From positions 1-59,825 of the forward strand of contig CABQLY010000013.1 in NCBI GenBank assembly GCA_902465155.1: a stretch of DNA of 59,825 nt. Reading direction: 5' to 3'. Within the stretch, counting starts at the first letter, position 1, and each line of letters starts with the position of its first letter. Shown one piece after another: positions 1 to 6,846 of the stretch. The position numbers and the translations under genes are program-made. Source of the stretch: an uncultured Oscillospiraceae bacterium (GTDB lineage Bacteria > Bacillota > Clostridia > Oscillospirales > Acutalibacteraceae). The notes under the pieces were generated by a model. That model saw nothing but the letters and a program-made list of their open reading frames with translations, ran no database searches and was not told where the DNA came from.

Positions 1-325
1 TGTTTTAGAGGATAGATTGTGTGTACTGCCGCTGTAAGCTTGCAAAAAGCAGGGCAGCCGGCAGCGGCAGGGCGGGCAAATTTAAAAGCCGTACTGCCCG
101 CGGGTTGGCTCCCTTTAATTTGCAGCAGAATAAAAAAATCTAACAAATAAGCGCGGCCTTTGGCCGCAAATTGCCTGCCGGCTTTGCAAAAAAGCAATTT
201 TGGCGGCAGAATTTATTTTAAAAATGCCTTTCATACCACCTTTATACTTTTTTCGGCAGTGGCTGCCGGTTGTAAGCTTTGGCTTACCGCCGGCGGCCAC
301 TGCCGAATTTTGTTGTATAATACTC

Positions 326-568
326 TTATTTAATTTCCTGCTCCAAGTTTTTAAATTCAGCAGTGTTAAAGAATTCCGTTATGGTAATACCAAAACCGTC
401 GCACAACATTTTAATTGTAACAACTCCGGGGTTTTTGCTTTTGCCATATAAAATATTTTTTATTGAGGAGGGAGCAACAGCTGACTCGGTTGCTAATTTA
501 TGAATTGTCAGGCGCTTTTCGTAACACAGTTGTAAAATCCTGTTTTTTACTGCTTCGTAGGTATTCAT
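326..568 (-). CDS. XRE-family HTH transcriptional regulator
   Basis: An 80-residue protein that is almost entirely one Cro/C1-type helix-turn-helix domain: the positioning helix has KLATESAVAPSSIKNIL and the next segment KNPGVVTIKMLCDGFGI, the usual XRE layout. No effector domain follows, so it is probably a simple dimeric repressor. It is transcribed away from the zinc-ribbon operon at 681, and the shared 112-bp gap carries a near-perfect 24-bp palindrome over that operon's -10 region, so repression of the neighbouring operon and of itself is the natural inference. The start ATG has an AGGTGG ribosome site. The gene is AT-rich compared with the middle of the window. Confidence 0.85.
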   Translation of the reverse strand: MNTYEAVKNRILQLCYEKRLTIHKLATESAVAPSSIKNILYGKSKNPGVVTIKMLCDGFGITITEFFNTAEFKNLEQEIK

Positions 569-608
569 CGCACAACCACCTTTTCAATTGTATTTTATAA
601 TAATACTA

Positions 609-637
609 TTGACATAGTGGGCTATATATGATACAAT
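609..637 (+). promoter_or_regulatory. Sigma-A-type promoter of the zinc-ribbon/DUF2085 operon
   Basis: TTGACA at 609-614 and TACAAT at 632-637 are separated by exactly 17 bases. The first gene begins at 681 with a GGAGGA ribosome site. Confidence 0.8.
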
Positions 638-659
638 ATGGACTATAAATAGACCATAT
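636..659. promoter_or_regulatory. Palindromic operator, probably for the divergent XRE regulator
   Basis: A 24-bp dyad of the form ATATGGnCTAT-nn-ATAGnCCATAT lies over the -10 and start site of the 609-637 promoter. A second, shorter dyad with the halves in the opposite order (ATAG-N4-CTAT) sits at 614-625 in the spacer. The position is that of a repressor site. Assignment to the 326-568 protein is inferred from its divergent placement. Confidence 0.6.
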
Positions 660-680
660 TGTTAAAAACGGAGGACAGTT

Positions 681-1322
681 ATGAAAAAGAATTATACATG
701 TAAAAATTGCGGAAAAATTTTTACTTCCGATTTAGGTGTTTGCCCGGAGTGCCTTACACCCGTAAAGAAAGTTAACGGTAAAAGGTTAGCAGAAATTATT
801 GCCCTTTGCTGTATGGCAATCGTACCTATCATTGTTATTGTAAGCCTTATTTCGGTTGATTATTCTGAAACCGCGTTTGGTGTTTCTTCGGCCAATTCCA
901 GTGTGGGTGCCAGCGCTTCCGGCACGATCCTTCAAAATTTAACGGTTGGAAGTACACTGTCTGCAAAGGGATTGAATATAACCCTTGTAAAGGTTGAAAA
1001 CTGGGAGTCGGATAACCAATTTATTCAGCCAAAGAATGGAAAAAAGTTTATTAGAGCCTATTTTAAACTTGAAAACACCAATAACTCGAGCCGTTATCTT
1101 GGATCTTTTGATTTTACTTGCTATGCGGATAATGTAAAAACTGATATGTCCGTATATGGTGACATTTATGGGGGAGATTCCCTTGCACTTGGAACAGAAG
1201 TTTCGGGCGGTAGGATTTTACAAGGATATATTTATTATGAAGTTCCCATTAATGCAAAAAGCATACAAATTGAATATGATTCCGATTGGTGGGGAAGTCA
1301 AGCAACTTTTATAGTAAAGTAG
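681..1322 (+). CDS. Zinc-ribbon membrane-anchored protein with DUF4352-like domain
   Basis: A 213-residue protein. Residues 7-27 hold a zinc ribbon with two CxxC pairs (CKNC and CPEC). A single membrane segment (about 37-60) follows, then a Ser/Gly/Ala-rich linker, then an extracytoplasmic beta-rich domain (about 85-213). The pattern LNITLVKVENWE, KKFIRAYFKLEN and the late GYIYYEVP resembles DUF4352, an immunoglobulin-like domain of unknown function on Firmicute surface proteins. It is the first gene of a three-gene operon with the next two genes 8 and 0 bases downstream. Function is unknown; a cell-envelope role is only suggested by the topology. Confidence 0.7.
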   Translation: MKKNYTCKNCGKIFTSDLGVCPECLTPVKKVNGKRLAEIIALCCMAIVPIIVIVSLISVDYSETAFGVSSANSSVGASASGTILQNLTVGSTLSAKGLNITLVKVENWESDNQFIQPKNGKKFIRAYFKLENTNNSSRYLGSFDFTCYADNVKTDMSVYGDIYGGDSLALGTEVSGGRILQGYIYYEVPINAKSIQIEYDSDWWGSQATFIVK

Positions 1323-1330
1323 GGATACAG

Positions 1331-1867
1331 ATGGCAAAAGTAATTGTAAAAAGAGAAAAATTAATTGGCGGTGCTGCGGTTAAGCATAATGTGTATTTAA
1401 ATAATCGCTTTTTAGGAATTTTGAAAAATGGGGGAGTGCTCAGTTTTGAGGCTCCAGTAGGCAGTCATACTCTTTATTTCAACAGCTGTTCCGGCCTAAA
1501 TAAAAGGAGTGCCGATTCTGAATTTCAAATTGTTGTAAACAATAGTCAGGAAACAATAGAAATTCTAACAAAATTTAATTTCTCCGGTAAATATGTTGTA
1601 GAATATGCAGATAATGCACCCCATATTCCAAGTTACACGGTTGAGGACAATAAAGGAATTTGCTGCCCTGTTTGTGGTAACAGTGAACTTTCACCAATTT
1701 CAGAAACATATACCAGCGGCAATGATTTTAACGCTTCAAATGCTTTCTGTGGATACCTTTTATGCGGGCCAATAGGGCTATTGTTTGGCACTGACAAAAA
1801 AGGCAAACAACAGCATACAGATCATTATTGGGTTTGTAAAAAATGTGGAAATAAGTTTAAAATGTAA
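1331..1867 (+). CDS. Uncharacterised protein with C-terminal zinc-ribbon motifs
   Basis: A 178-residue protein starting at ATG 1331. The reading frame is open further upstream, but this ATG lies just after the preceding stop and has an AGGGA ribosome site. Residues 1-90 look like a small beta domain. The C-terminal half carries two Cys pairs (CCPVCGN and CKKCGNKF) separated by a Gly/Cys-rich hydrophobic stretch containing CGYLLCGPIGLLFG, an arrangement seen in small zinc-ribbon membrane-associated proteins. It is coupled to the DUF2085 gene, whose ATG follows its stop codon directly. No function can be assigned. Confidence 0.65.
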   Translation: MAKVIVKREKLIGGAAVKHNVYLNNRFLGILKNGGVLSFEAPVGSHTLYFNSCSGLNKRSADSEFQIVVNNSQETIEILTKFNFSGKYVVEYADNAPHIPSYTVEDNKGICCPVCGNSELSPISETYTSGNDFNASNAFCGYLLCGPIGLLFGTDKKGKQQHTDHYWVCKKCGNKFKM

Positions 1868-2206
1868 ATGCATTCCTTTTTAAAAAAGTTGCTAAAGCTA
1901 TTATTTAACTGTCACCAAATTCCAGAAAGAAGTTTTTTTATTGCCGGTCACCAGTTCCCTTTGTGTGCAAGATGCACTGGAATTTTGGTGGGGATTGTAA
2001 CATTTCCGCTTTTTTTAATTTTTAAAATTGAATTACCGCCTGCCCTATTAATAGCCTTTATTATTCCGCTTGTTTTGGATGGCGGCATTCAACTTATTTT
2101 TTGTATAATGTCGAATAACATAAAACGATTTTTAACTGGTGTTCTTTTTTCATTGGGACTTTTATATTTGGTGAAAATAATGATTCAAACAATATGGACA
2201 ATGTAA
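1868..2206 (+). CDS. DUF2085 family membrane protein
   Basis: A 112-residue membrane protein with the DUF2085 signature: CHQIPERSF, then GHQFPLCARCTGI, where the Cys and His residues may bind a metal, followed by three hydrophobic segments (about 38-60, 62-80 and 88-108). The family is widespread in Firmicutes, and its function is unknown. The ATG abuts the TAA of the preceding gene, so translation is probably coupled. A strong terminator follows at 2211-2243, closing the operon. Confidence 0.8.
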   Translation: MHSFLKKLLKLLFNCHQIPERSFFIAGHQFPLCARCTGILVGIVTFPLFLIFKIELPPALLIAFIIPLVLDGGIQLIFCIMSNNIKRFLTGVLFSLGLLYLVKIMIQTIWTM

Positions 2207-2210
2207 AATT

Positions 2211-2243
2211 CGGCAGGTATTGTAAGGTACCTGCCGTTTTTTT
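2211..2243 (+). terminator. Rho-independent terminator after the DUF2085 gene
   Basis: A 9-bp perfect stem (CGGCAGGTA pairing with TACCTGCCG), an 8-base loop and a run of seven T. Confidence 0.9.
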
Positions 2244-2494
2244 ATTTTTGCCGGTTTGTAGGGTCGGCTTGCATTTCGCACCGAAATAGGTGCATTTCGC
2301 GAAAGAGTTGGCTTTTGTTGGCAAATTTAATGTATAATAATATTGTAATATAAAAAGCAAAAGCGCAGAATAAAACGCGGGCAAGCAACCGCGTTTGGGC
2401 CAAAAGGGTTTTTACCCCCTTTAAAGCCAATATTCTTTTGCGGTTTACCGCCGGCGGAGCCGTAAGCGGGCTGTAGAAATTTGGAGGTGTAATT

Positions 2495-2791
2495 GTGAAG
2501 AAAAAATTGTTGGCTATTTTGCTGTGCCTTACCATGCTGGCGGGGCTGCTGCCTACCGTAGTTTGGGCGGCCGAAGCCGGCCTAAAGCAGGAGGGCTACA
2601 TTGTTTGCGGCGTCCAAAGCCACCGGGAGGCAGAAATTGAAACACTGCCGAGCCGTAATGCAGAACTCTTTACAACGGGCAGAAGCATTAACACGCTTTT
2701 GTGGATTGCCCTGCTGTTTTTTGGCAGCAGCGCCATTGTTGGAACCACCATTATTGCCAGGTACAAAAGCCAAGGTAAGCAGGGCTTTTAA
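2495..2791 (+). CDS. Small secreted protein: signal peptide joined to a degenerate sortase sorting tail
   Basis: A 98-residue protein with a GTG start, chosen because GGAGGTGT lies 5 bases upstream. Residues 1-26 are a textbook signal peptide (KKK, then LLAILLCLTMLAGLLP, then VWAAEA). Residues 27-62 are a short polar linker. Residues 63-98 (TTGRSINTLLWIALLFFG, then SSAIVGTTIIARYKSQ) match the layout of a clostridial cell-wall sorting signal: a TG-containing motif, about 20 hydrophobic residues and a basic tail. The motif reads LFTTGRS instead of an LPxTG/SPxTGD form, and the usual large exported body is missing. I infer an internally deleted surface protein or a small membrane-retained peptide. 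A terminator follows at 2840-2870. Confidence 0.6.
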   Translation: MKKKLLAILLCLTMLAGLLPTVVWAAEAGLKQEGYIVCGVQSHREAEIETLPSRNAELFTTGRSINTLLWIALLFFGSSAIVGTTIIARYKSQGKQGF

Positions 2792-2839
2792 GCCCCAAGG
2801 CGGTGTGGGTGCTGCCAATTGGTTTTAATTTTAAAAAAC

Positions 2840-2870
2840 AAAGGCGGCCGCCAAAAGTGGTTGCCTTTTT
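2840..2870 (+). terminator. Rho-independent terminator after the small secreted protein gene
   Basis: AAAGGCGGCC pairs with GGTTGCCTTT (two G-U pairs as RNA), followed by a run of T. Confidence 0.65.
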
Positions 2871-2998
2871 GCGGCTAAGCCTTAAAATTTGCGCCGGTTT
2901 TGTTTTACCGGCCTACACCTTGCCGGTTGCGCCAATGGGGTTATTTTATTTGGCCGGGTGCCTTAAGAATATTTTGCGTGAAATGTTGCAAATTTATC

Positions 2999-3027
2999 TT
3001 GACAATTTGCGCAAAATGTATTATTAT
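2999..3027 (+). promoter_or_regulatory. Promoter of tRNA-Leu
   Basis: TTGACA at 2999-3004, a 17-base spacer and TATTAT at 3022-3027, about 22 bases before the mature tRNA 5' end. Confidence 0.85.
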
Positions 3028-3049
3028 ATTAGATGTTGATTTTATCAAC

Positions 3050-3136
3050 GCCGCTGTGGCGGAACAGGCAGACGCAAGGGACTTAAAATCCCTCGGTGGC
3101 AACACCGTACCGGTTCGATTCCGGTCAGCGGCACCA
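3050..3136 (+). tRNA. tRNA-Leu (anticodon TAA)
   Basis: The acceptor arms GCCGCTG (3050-3056) and CAGCGGC (3126-3132) pair perfectly, with discriminator A and an encoded CCA at 3134-3136. The anticodon stem AGGGA/TCCCT encloses the loop CTTAAAA, giving anticodon TAA at 3084-3086, which reads the UUA codon. A long variable arm follows, as expected for a class II leucine tRNA, and the T-loop GGTTCGATTCC is intact. It is a single-gene unit with its own promoter and terminator. Confidence 0.97.
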
Positions 3137-3170
3137 AAAAAGCACTTGGTTTAGGCCAAGTGCTTTTTTT
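3137..3170 (+). terminator. Terminator of tRNA-Leu
   Basis: AGCACTTGG pairs with CCAAGTGCT, followed by seven T. It begins directly after the encoded CCA. Confidence 0.9.
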
Positions 3171-3292
3171 AGCGCTATTCGCCTTGCGGCGAGTGATATT
3201 GCTGCGCAGTGACATTCGGCTTTTGGCCGAATGATATTCGGTTTGCGAGTGTTGGGCGAATAGAATATTACTGTGCCATAGGCACAATATTG
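3171..3292. repeat. Nested hairpin repeat element next to the tRNA
   Basis: An outer 9-bp stem (CTATTCGCC at 3175-3183 with GGCGAATAG at 3255-3263) encloses successive small hairpins: CGCC-TTGC-GGCG (3180-3191), CTGCGCAG (3202-3209) and TTCGGC-TTTTG-GCCGAA (3215-3231). GTGCC-ATA-GGCAC follows at 3273-3285. The pieces are joined by GATATT/AATATT spacers. The 300-base gap between the tRNA and ogt contains no gene, only this element and the following terminator. Confidence 0.6.
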
Positions 3293-3339
3293 CTTTTTAA
3301 TAAACAAGCGCATTTTAGCCGCCTAAAAAAAGCAGCGCA

Positions 3340-3382
3340 AAAATCCAAAGCAATTTTTAAAAAATTGCTTTGGATCTTTTAA
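3340..3382. terminator. Bidirectional terminator of the ogt operon
   Basis: ATCCAAAGCAATTTTT at 3343-3358 pairs with the complementary arm ending at 3375, with T runs on both strands. It lies directly downstream of ogt on the minus strand. Confidence 0.75.
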
Positions 3383-3436
3383 AATGCTTATGAACCCGGT
3401 TAATACGCCCCGGGCGGTTGGTTAACCGGGGGTTGC

Positions 3437-3970
3437 CTAAAGCGCCGTGCCTTTTTGGGGCACAAAAAAGCGGCGCATATCGGCGTGCTCCAGCTTTAGC
3501 AGCTCAATTTTTTTGCAAATACCGCCCGCATACCCGGTAAGGCTGCCGTTGGTACCAACAACGCGGTGGCAGGGAATAATAATTGAGATCTCATTGTGTC
3601 CAACTGCGCCGCCAACTGCCTGAGCCGACATTTTTGCCGCCCCCTGCCGCTTTGTAAGCTGCCGGGCAATTTGGCCGTAGGTTGTTGTTTGGCCGTAGGG
3701 AATTTGTAAAAGAATTCCCCAAACCTGCTGGCGAAATGCCGAGCCAACCGGGTGCAGCGGCGGCAAAAAATCCGGCTCCTTGCCCGAAAAGTAAATATCT
3801 AACCAGCGTGCGGCTTGGGTAAGGGCAGGCGTATCTTGTTCGGTGCGTTCTGCGGGTAAACCGCGGGCAAAGTATTTTTGCCCGTTAAACCACAAGCCGG
3901 TTAGGCCAACCTCGTCGGCAGCCAGCAAAATTTCCCCTAAGGGAGAATTATAATTCTTTACAAAATTCAT
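3437..3970 (-). CDS. ogt: Methylated-DNA--protein-cysteine S-methyltransferase
   Basis: A suicide repair enzyme that moves the alkyl group from O6-alkylguanine (or O4-alkylthymine) to its own cysteine. The 177-residue protein carries the active-site motif IIPCHRVVG (Cys near 132) inside the C-terminal DNA-binding domain. That domain begins around FRQQVWGILLQIPYGQTTTYG, which contains the helix-turn-helix, and residues 1-70 form the usual N-terminal domain. Length and motif order match Ogt. It is the last gene of an alkylation-repair operon behind the AlkA-like glycosylase and the HxlR regulator, 78 bases after the glycosylase, and is followed by a bidirectional terminator. Confidence 0.95.
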   Translation of the reverse strand: MNFVKNYNSPLGEILLAADEVGLTGLWFNGQKYFARGLPAERTEQDTPALTQAARWLDIYFSGKEPDFLPPLHPVGSAFRQQVWGILLQIPYGQTTTYGQIARQLTKRQGAAKMSAQAVGGAVGHNEISIIIPCHRVVGTNGSLTGYAGGICKKIELLKLEHADMRRFFVPQKGTAL

Positions 3971-4048
3971 GCCGTATTCCTTTTAAAAACCTTATTGCCC
4001 CGGTGCCGGAGCTGCTTTAACAAATTGCAGCTTTGTCAGCAGGGGGCT

Positions 4049-4687
4049 TTATTTGTTTTTGGGCTTGTAATCCTTCATTTCCGGAATAGCACCGCCTGCC
4101 ACGGCCCACAAATACAGGCTGGCTACGCTGCAATAAGGGTGAAAACGGCGGCGGTACTTTTCAAACAGCTTGCGGTTTATGCTTCGGTGGTGGTAAACCA
4201 TTCGCAGCCCCCGCTGAATTGCCAGATCGTCGTAGCTAAAAATATCGGGCCGCTGCAGGCAAAACAGCAAAATCATTTCGGCCGTCCAAACGCCAATGCC
4301 CTTTAGGCTGCTTAACGCTAAAATGGCCTCGTTGTTGGGCAGGCGCTCAACGGCTTTTAAATCAAACGCGCCCGAGCAAACCTTTTGGGCAAAATCGGTA
4401 ATATATTCTGCTTTGCGAAAGGTAATACCAAGCGCCTGCAGCTTACAAACGCCGGCCGCAAGAACCGTTTGGGCCGTTACGGTGCCAAGGCTATTTTGCA
4501 GCCGCTGCCATATTGTTGCCTGCGCTTTTGTAGAAATTTGCTGCCCAATAATGTGGTGAACTACCGACGAGAATAAGTCGGGATCTACTGCGCGCTGAAT
4601 GGGGCCAATGCGGTCAATAACCTCGCAAAGCTTTGGGTCCTTTTGCCGCAGGTAAGAAAGCTCGGTTTCGCCATATTTAAAATACAT
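4049..4687 (-). CDS. DNA-3-methyladenine glycosylase, AlkA-like (HhH-GPD superfamily)
   Basis: A base-excision enzyme that removes alkylated purines. The 212-residue protein contains the helix-hairpin-helix LKGIGVWTAEMILLF (about 129-143) and, about 13 residues later, the catalytic aspartate in DDLAIQRG, the arrangement of AlkA-type glycosylases. HIIGQQISTKAQATIW near residue 45 is also typical. It lacks the N-terminal TBP-like domain of E. coli AlkA, as short clostridial forms do. It sits 16 bases after the HxlR gene and before ogt, so direct-reversal and excision repair of the same damage are co-expressed. Confidence 0.9.
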   Translation of the reverse strand: MYFKYGETELSYLRQKDPKLCEVIDRIGPIQRAVDPDLFSSVVHHIIGQQISTKAQATIWQRLQNSLGTVTAQTVLAAGVCKLQALGITFRKAEYITDFAQKVCSGAFDLKAVERLPNNEAILALSSLKGIGVWTAEMILLFCLQRPDIFSYDDLAIQRGLRMVYHHRSINRKLFEKYRRRFHPYCSVASLYLWAVAGGAIPEMKDYKPKNK

Positions 4688-4703
4688 ACCGCACCCCCTT
4701 GCT

Positions 4704-5030
4704 TTATTGCAGGCTTTTTTTGTATTCGATTCCCCATTGCTCCATGGCTTTCATAACCGGGCGCATGGTTTCCCCCAGTGCGGAAAGCGCATATTCTACC
4801 CGCGGCGGCACCTCCGGGTAAACGGTGCGGGTAATAATTCCGTCTAATTCCATGGCGCGCAGGCTGTCGGTTAATACCTTTTGGCTAATGCCGGTTAAAT
4901 CCCGCTTCAGCTCGTTAAAACGCCACGGGCGGGTCATTAAATTCCGTAAAATTAACAGCTTCCACTTGCTGCCAATAAGTTGAACGGTTGTAGCAACCGG
5001 GCAGGCCGGCAGCTCCTCTTTGGTTAACAT
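4704..5030 (-). CDS. HxlR-family winged-helix regulator
   Basis: A 108-residue MarR-like winged-helix protein of the HxlR/YodB family: QLIGSKWKLLILRNLM, RFNELKRDLTGISQKVLTDS (recognition helix) and the wing PEVPPRVEYALS are all present. ATG 5030 fits the AGAGGTG ribosome site better than the GTG at 5039. A single Cys (LPACPVATT) stands just before the first helix, the position used for thiol-based sensing by YodB-type members, so electrophile or redox sensing is possible. It heads the alkA-ogt operon and diverges from the ACGX peptide operon. Confidence 0.88.
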   Translation of the reverse strand: MLTKEELPACPVATTVQLIGSKWKLLILRNLMTRPWRFNELKRDLTGISQKVLTDSLRAMELDGIITRTVYPEVPPRVEYALSALGETMRPVMKAMEQWGIEYKKSLQ

Positions 5031-5062
5031 ATACAGCACCTCTTTTTGTATATTACATTCAT

Positions 5063-5091
5063 ATTATAGTGCAGCACGCCAAAACAATCAA
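5063..5091 (-). promoter_or_regulatory. Promoter of the hxlR-alkA-ogt operon
   Basis: On the minus strand, TTGATT (5086-5091), a 17-base spacer and TATAAT (5063-5068), upstream of the HxlR start at 5030. Confidence 0.8.
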
Positions 5092-5155
5092 GAAAAAAGC
5101 GTGAGGTTTTTAAAAATTAAAATTTTTTTGGCCTAAAATGCCCGCAGTGGCGCAA

Positions 5156-5175
5156 CAGTTACAAAAAGGTAACTG
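5156..5175. promoter_or_regulatory. Dyad in the hxlR/ACGX divergent region; possible operator
   Basis: CAGTTAC, AAAAAG, GTAACTG: a 7-bp perfect inverted repeat. It overlaps a weak candidate promoter for the ACGX operon (TTACAA at 5159-5164, TAAAAT at 5181-5186, 16-base spacer). Its use by the HxlR protein is inferred from position only. Confidence 0.4.
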
Positions 5176-5277
5176 AGTTATAAAATAGTGCGTACTTGTG
5201 CCCGGAAAAAATCCAAAGTAAAATAATAAGCACAGGGGGCGAAAACGCCCACTGAATATGATTTGGAGGTAATATTG

Positions 5278-5616
5278 ATGGCACTTTCTAATTTGTTTGA
5301 CTGGAACAACAAGACGGCGGCCACCCCTGCAACCGCTTGCGGCGCCGGTGACCAGCCTGCCGAAAAAACCGCTGCTTGCGGCTCCGCCTGCGGCGCCGGC
5401 GACCAGCCCGCCGAAAAGCCTGCTGCTTGCGGCTCTGCCTGCGGTGCCGGCGACCAGCCCGCCGAAAAGCCCGCTGCTTGCGGCTCTGCTTGCGGCGCCG
5501 GTGACCAGCCTGCCGAAAAAACCGCTGCTTGCGGCTCCGCCTGCGGTGCCGGCGACCAGCCCGCCGAAAAGTCCGCTGCTTGCGGCTCCGCCTGCGGTGC
5601 CGGTGACCAGCAGTAA
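5278..5616 (+). CDS. ACGX-repeat RiPP precursor peptide
   Basis: A 112-residue precursor starting at ATG 5278, 7 bases after GGAGGT. A 19-residue leader (MALSNLFDWNNKTAATPAT) is followed by one partial and five full copies of a 17-residue unit, ACGSACGAGDQPAEK plus two variable residues. Eleven cysteines sit at 21, 34, 38, 51, 55, 68, 72, 85, 89, 102 and 106. Every unit has a CX3D motif (six in all), and the five full units add a CX3C motif. The repeats are also near-identical as DNA (51-bp period). The next gene encodes a radical SAM/SPASM enzyme of the family known to pair with ACGX-repeat peptides, so this is its substrate. Thioether (ranthipeptide-like) links are inferred. Confidence 0.88.
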   Translation: MALSNLFDWNNKTAATPATACGAGDQPAEKTAACGSACGAGDQPAEKPAACGSACGAGDQPAEKPAACGSACGAGDQPAEKTAACGSACGAGDQPAEKSAACGSACGAGDQQ

Positions 5617-5710
5617 AAACAAAACTCCCGCAAATTTGCAGGAGCAGCCACGGCAGAACCAAGCAAGCTATTTTTGCAGCCTAAATAATAGCGGGCCTGT
5701 GGCGGCGAGA

Positions 5711-5740
5711 TACACCCCAAGAGGCCTTGGGGTGTATTTC
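5711..5740 (+). terminator. Intercistronic hairpin between the ACGX peptide and its maturase
   Basis: A perfect 11-bp stem (TACACCCCAAG at 5711-5721 with its complement at 5726-5736), a 4-base loop and a short T-rich tail (TTTCT). The tail is weak, so partial read-through is likely. That would give much more peptide mRNA than enzyme mRNA, a common arrangement in RiPP operons. Confidence 0.7.
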
Positions 5741-5802
5741 TAAGGGGGGGTAACGGCGGTTACGCTTTTGGAAATGCGCCCCATTATTACAAGGAGAATT
5801 AC

Positions 5803-6846
5803 ATGAAACAATATTTTTCTTTTCAGTGGCACATTACTGATGAATGTGATCAGCGGTGCAAGCACTGCTACATTTTTTCTGAAAACTGCAACAAAAAGCT
5901 GGAGGCCATGTCCTGGCAGCAAATGCAGAATACTTTTTATAACTGCTTAGACTTTTGCGAGGTCTATGGCCGTCTGCCGTATTTCTACCTTACCGGCGGC
6001 GATCCGATTTTACACCCGGACTTTTGGAAGCTGCTGGAACTGATGAAGCAGCACGGCGTTCCTTTTACTGTCCTCGGCAATCCGTTCCACCTGAACGACG
6101 AGGTTTGCCGCAGGCTGAAAAAATACGGCTGCGAAAAATATCAGCTTTCTATTGACGGCCTGCGCCAGACCCACGACTGGTTCCGCAAGCCCGGCAGTTT
6201 TGATATAACGCTGGAGAAAATTGGCTGCATTAATCGGGCGGGGATTCGCTCCGTGGTAATGACCACTGTTTCCGGCACGAATATTGACGAGGTTCCCGGT
6301 ATTATTGACGCCGTTGTGGCGGCGGGTGTAAATGTTTTTGCGTTTGCCCGCTATTGCCCCACCAGCGAGGAAAAGGAGGTTGGTATTGAGCCGCTGCGCT
6401 ACCGCAAGCTGCTTTTTGATTGCGACAAGAAATTTAAGGAATATAAGGCCGCGGGCTGTAAGACCTACTTTAATAAGAAAGACCACCTGTGGACGCTGTA
6501 TGAGTACGAAACCGGGGCGTTCAAAATCCCCGAAACCGCACAGGACGGTATGATCTACGGCGGCTGCAGCTGCGGTAACTGCCACCTAACGATTTTACCT
6601 ACCGGAGATGTGTACGCCTGCCGCCGGGTGCAGAACAGCAAGGTTGCCAATGTGTTTACCAACCGGCTGGCGGATGTTTGGGTGTGCCAAATGGAGCAGT
6701 ACCGGGACTACACAAAATTTGAGAAGTGCAGCAAATGCGAGCTGCTGGCGTTCTGCCGGGGCTGCCCTGCCGTGGCCAGCGGAAAAAACGGGAATTTTTA
6801 CGCCGCAGACCCACAGTGCTGGAAGGAGGTAAAACAAAATGCCTAA
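5803..6846 (+). CDS. Radical SAM/SPASM peptide maturase, ACGX system
   Basis: A 347-residue radical SAM enzyme expected to install thioether links on the upstream ACGX peptide. The 4Fe-4S/SAM motif CDQRCKHC (Cys 15, 19, 22) lies in the N-terminal barrel, followed by the GGDP-type motif YLTGGDPILHPDF and LSIDGLRQTHDWFR. The C-terminal SPASM region (about 250-340) has CSCGNC, then GDVYACRR, then CSKCELLAFCRGCPA and a final PQCW, giving ligands for the auxiliary clusters. There is no separate RRE domain. ATG 5803 follows AAGGAG. The gene overlaps the nitroreductase by 8 bases. The family name is recalled from its known pairing with ACGX repeats. Confidence 0.88.
   Translation: MKQYFSFQWHITDECDQRCKHCYIFSENCNKKLEAMSWQQMQNTFYNCLDFCEVYGRLPYFYLTGGDPILHPDFWKLLELMKQHGVPFTVLGNPFHLNDEVCRRLKKYGCEKYQLSIDGLRQTHDWFRKPGSFDITLEKIGCINRAGIRSVVMTTVSGTNIDEVPGIIDAVVAAGVNVFAFARYCPTSEEKEVGIEPLRYRKLLFDCDKKFKEYKAAGCKTYFNKKDHLWTLYEYETGAFKIPETAQDGMIYGGCSCGNCHLTILPTGDVYACRRVQNSKVANVFTNRLADVWVCQMEQYRDYTKFEKCSKCELLAFCRGCPAVASGKNGNFYAADPQCWKEVKQNA

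Noticed and set aside
115..300. Possible small gene at the left edge, either strand
   Set aside because: No ribosome site and low-complexity translation; the region 1-325 holds only GC-rich inverted repeats (for example CTGCCGCTG at 27-35 with CAGCGGCAG at 63-71).
2582..3154. Open frames overlapping the small secreted protein and the tRNA
   Set aside because: They run through a terminator and a tRNA and lack ribosome sites.
5110..5743. Long open frames on both strands across the ACGX gene (Arg/Pro-, Ala/Gly-rich)
   Set aside because: They are shadows of the 51-bp repeat, which keeps several frames open. Only the 5278 frame has a ribosome site and cysteine logic.
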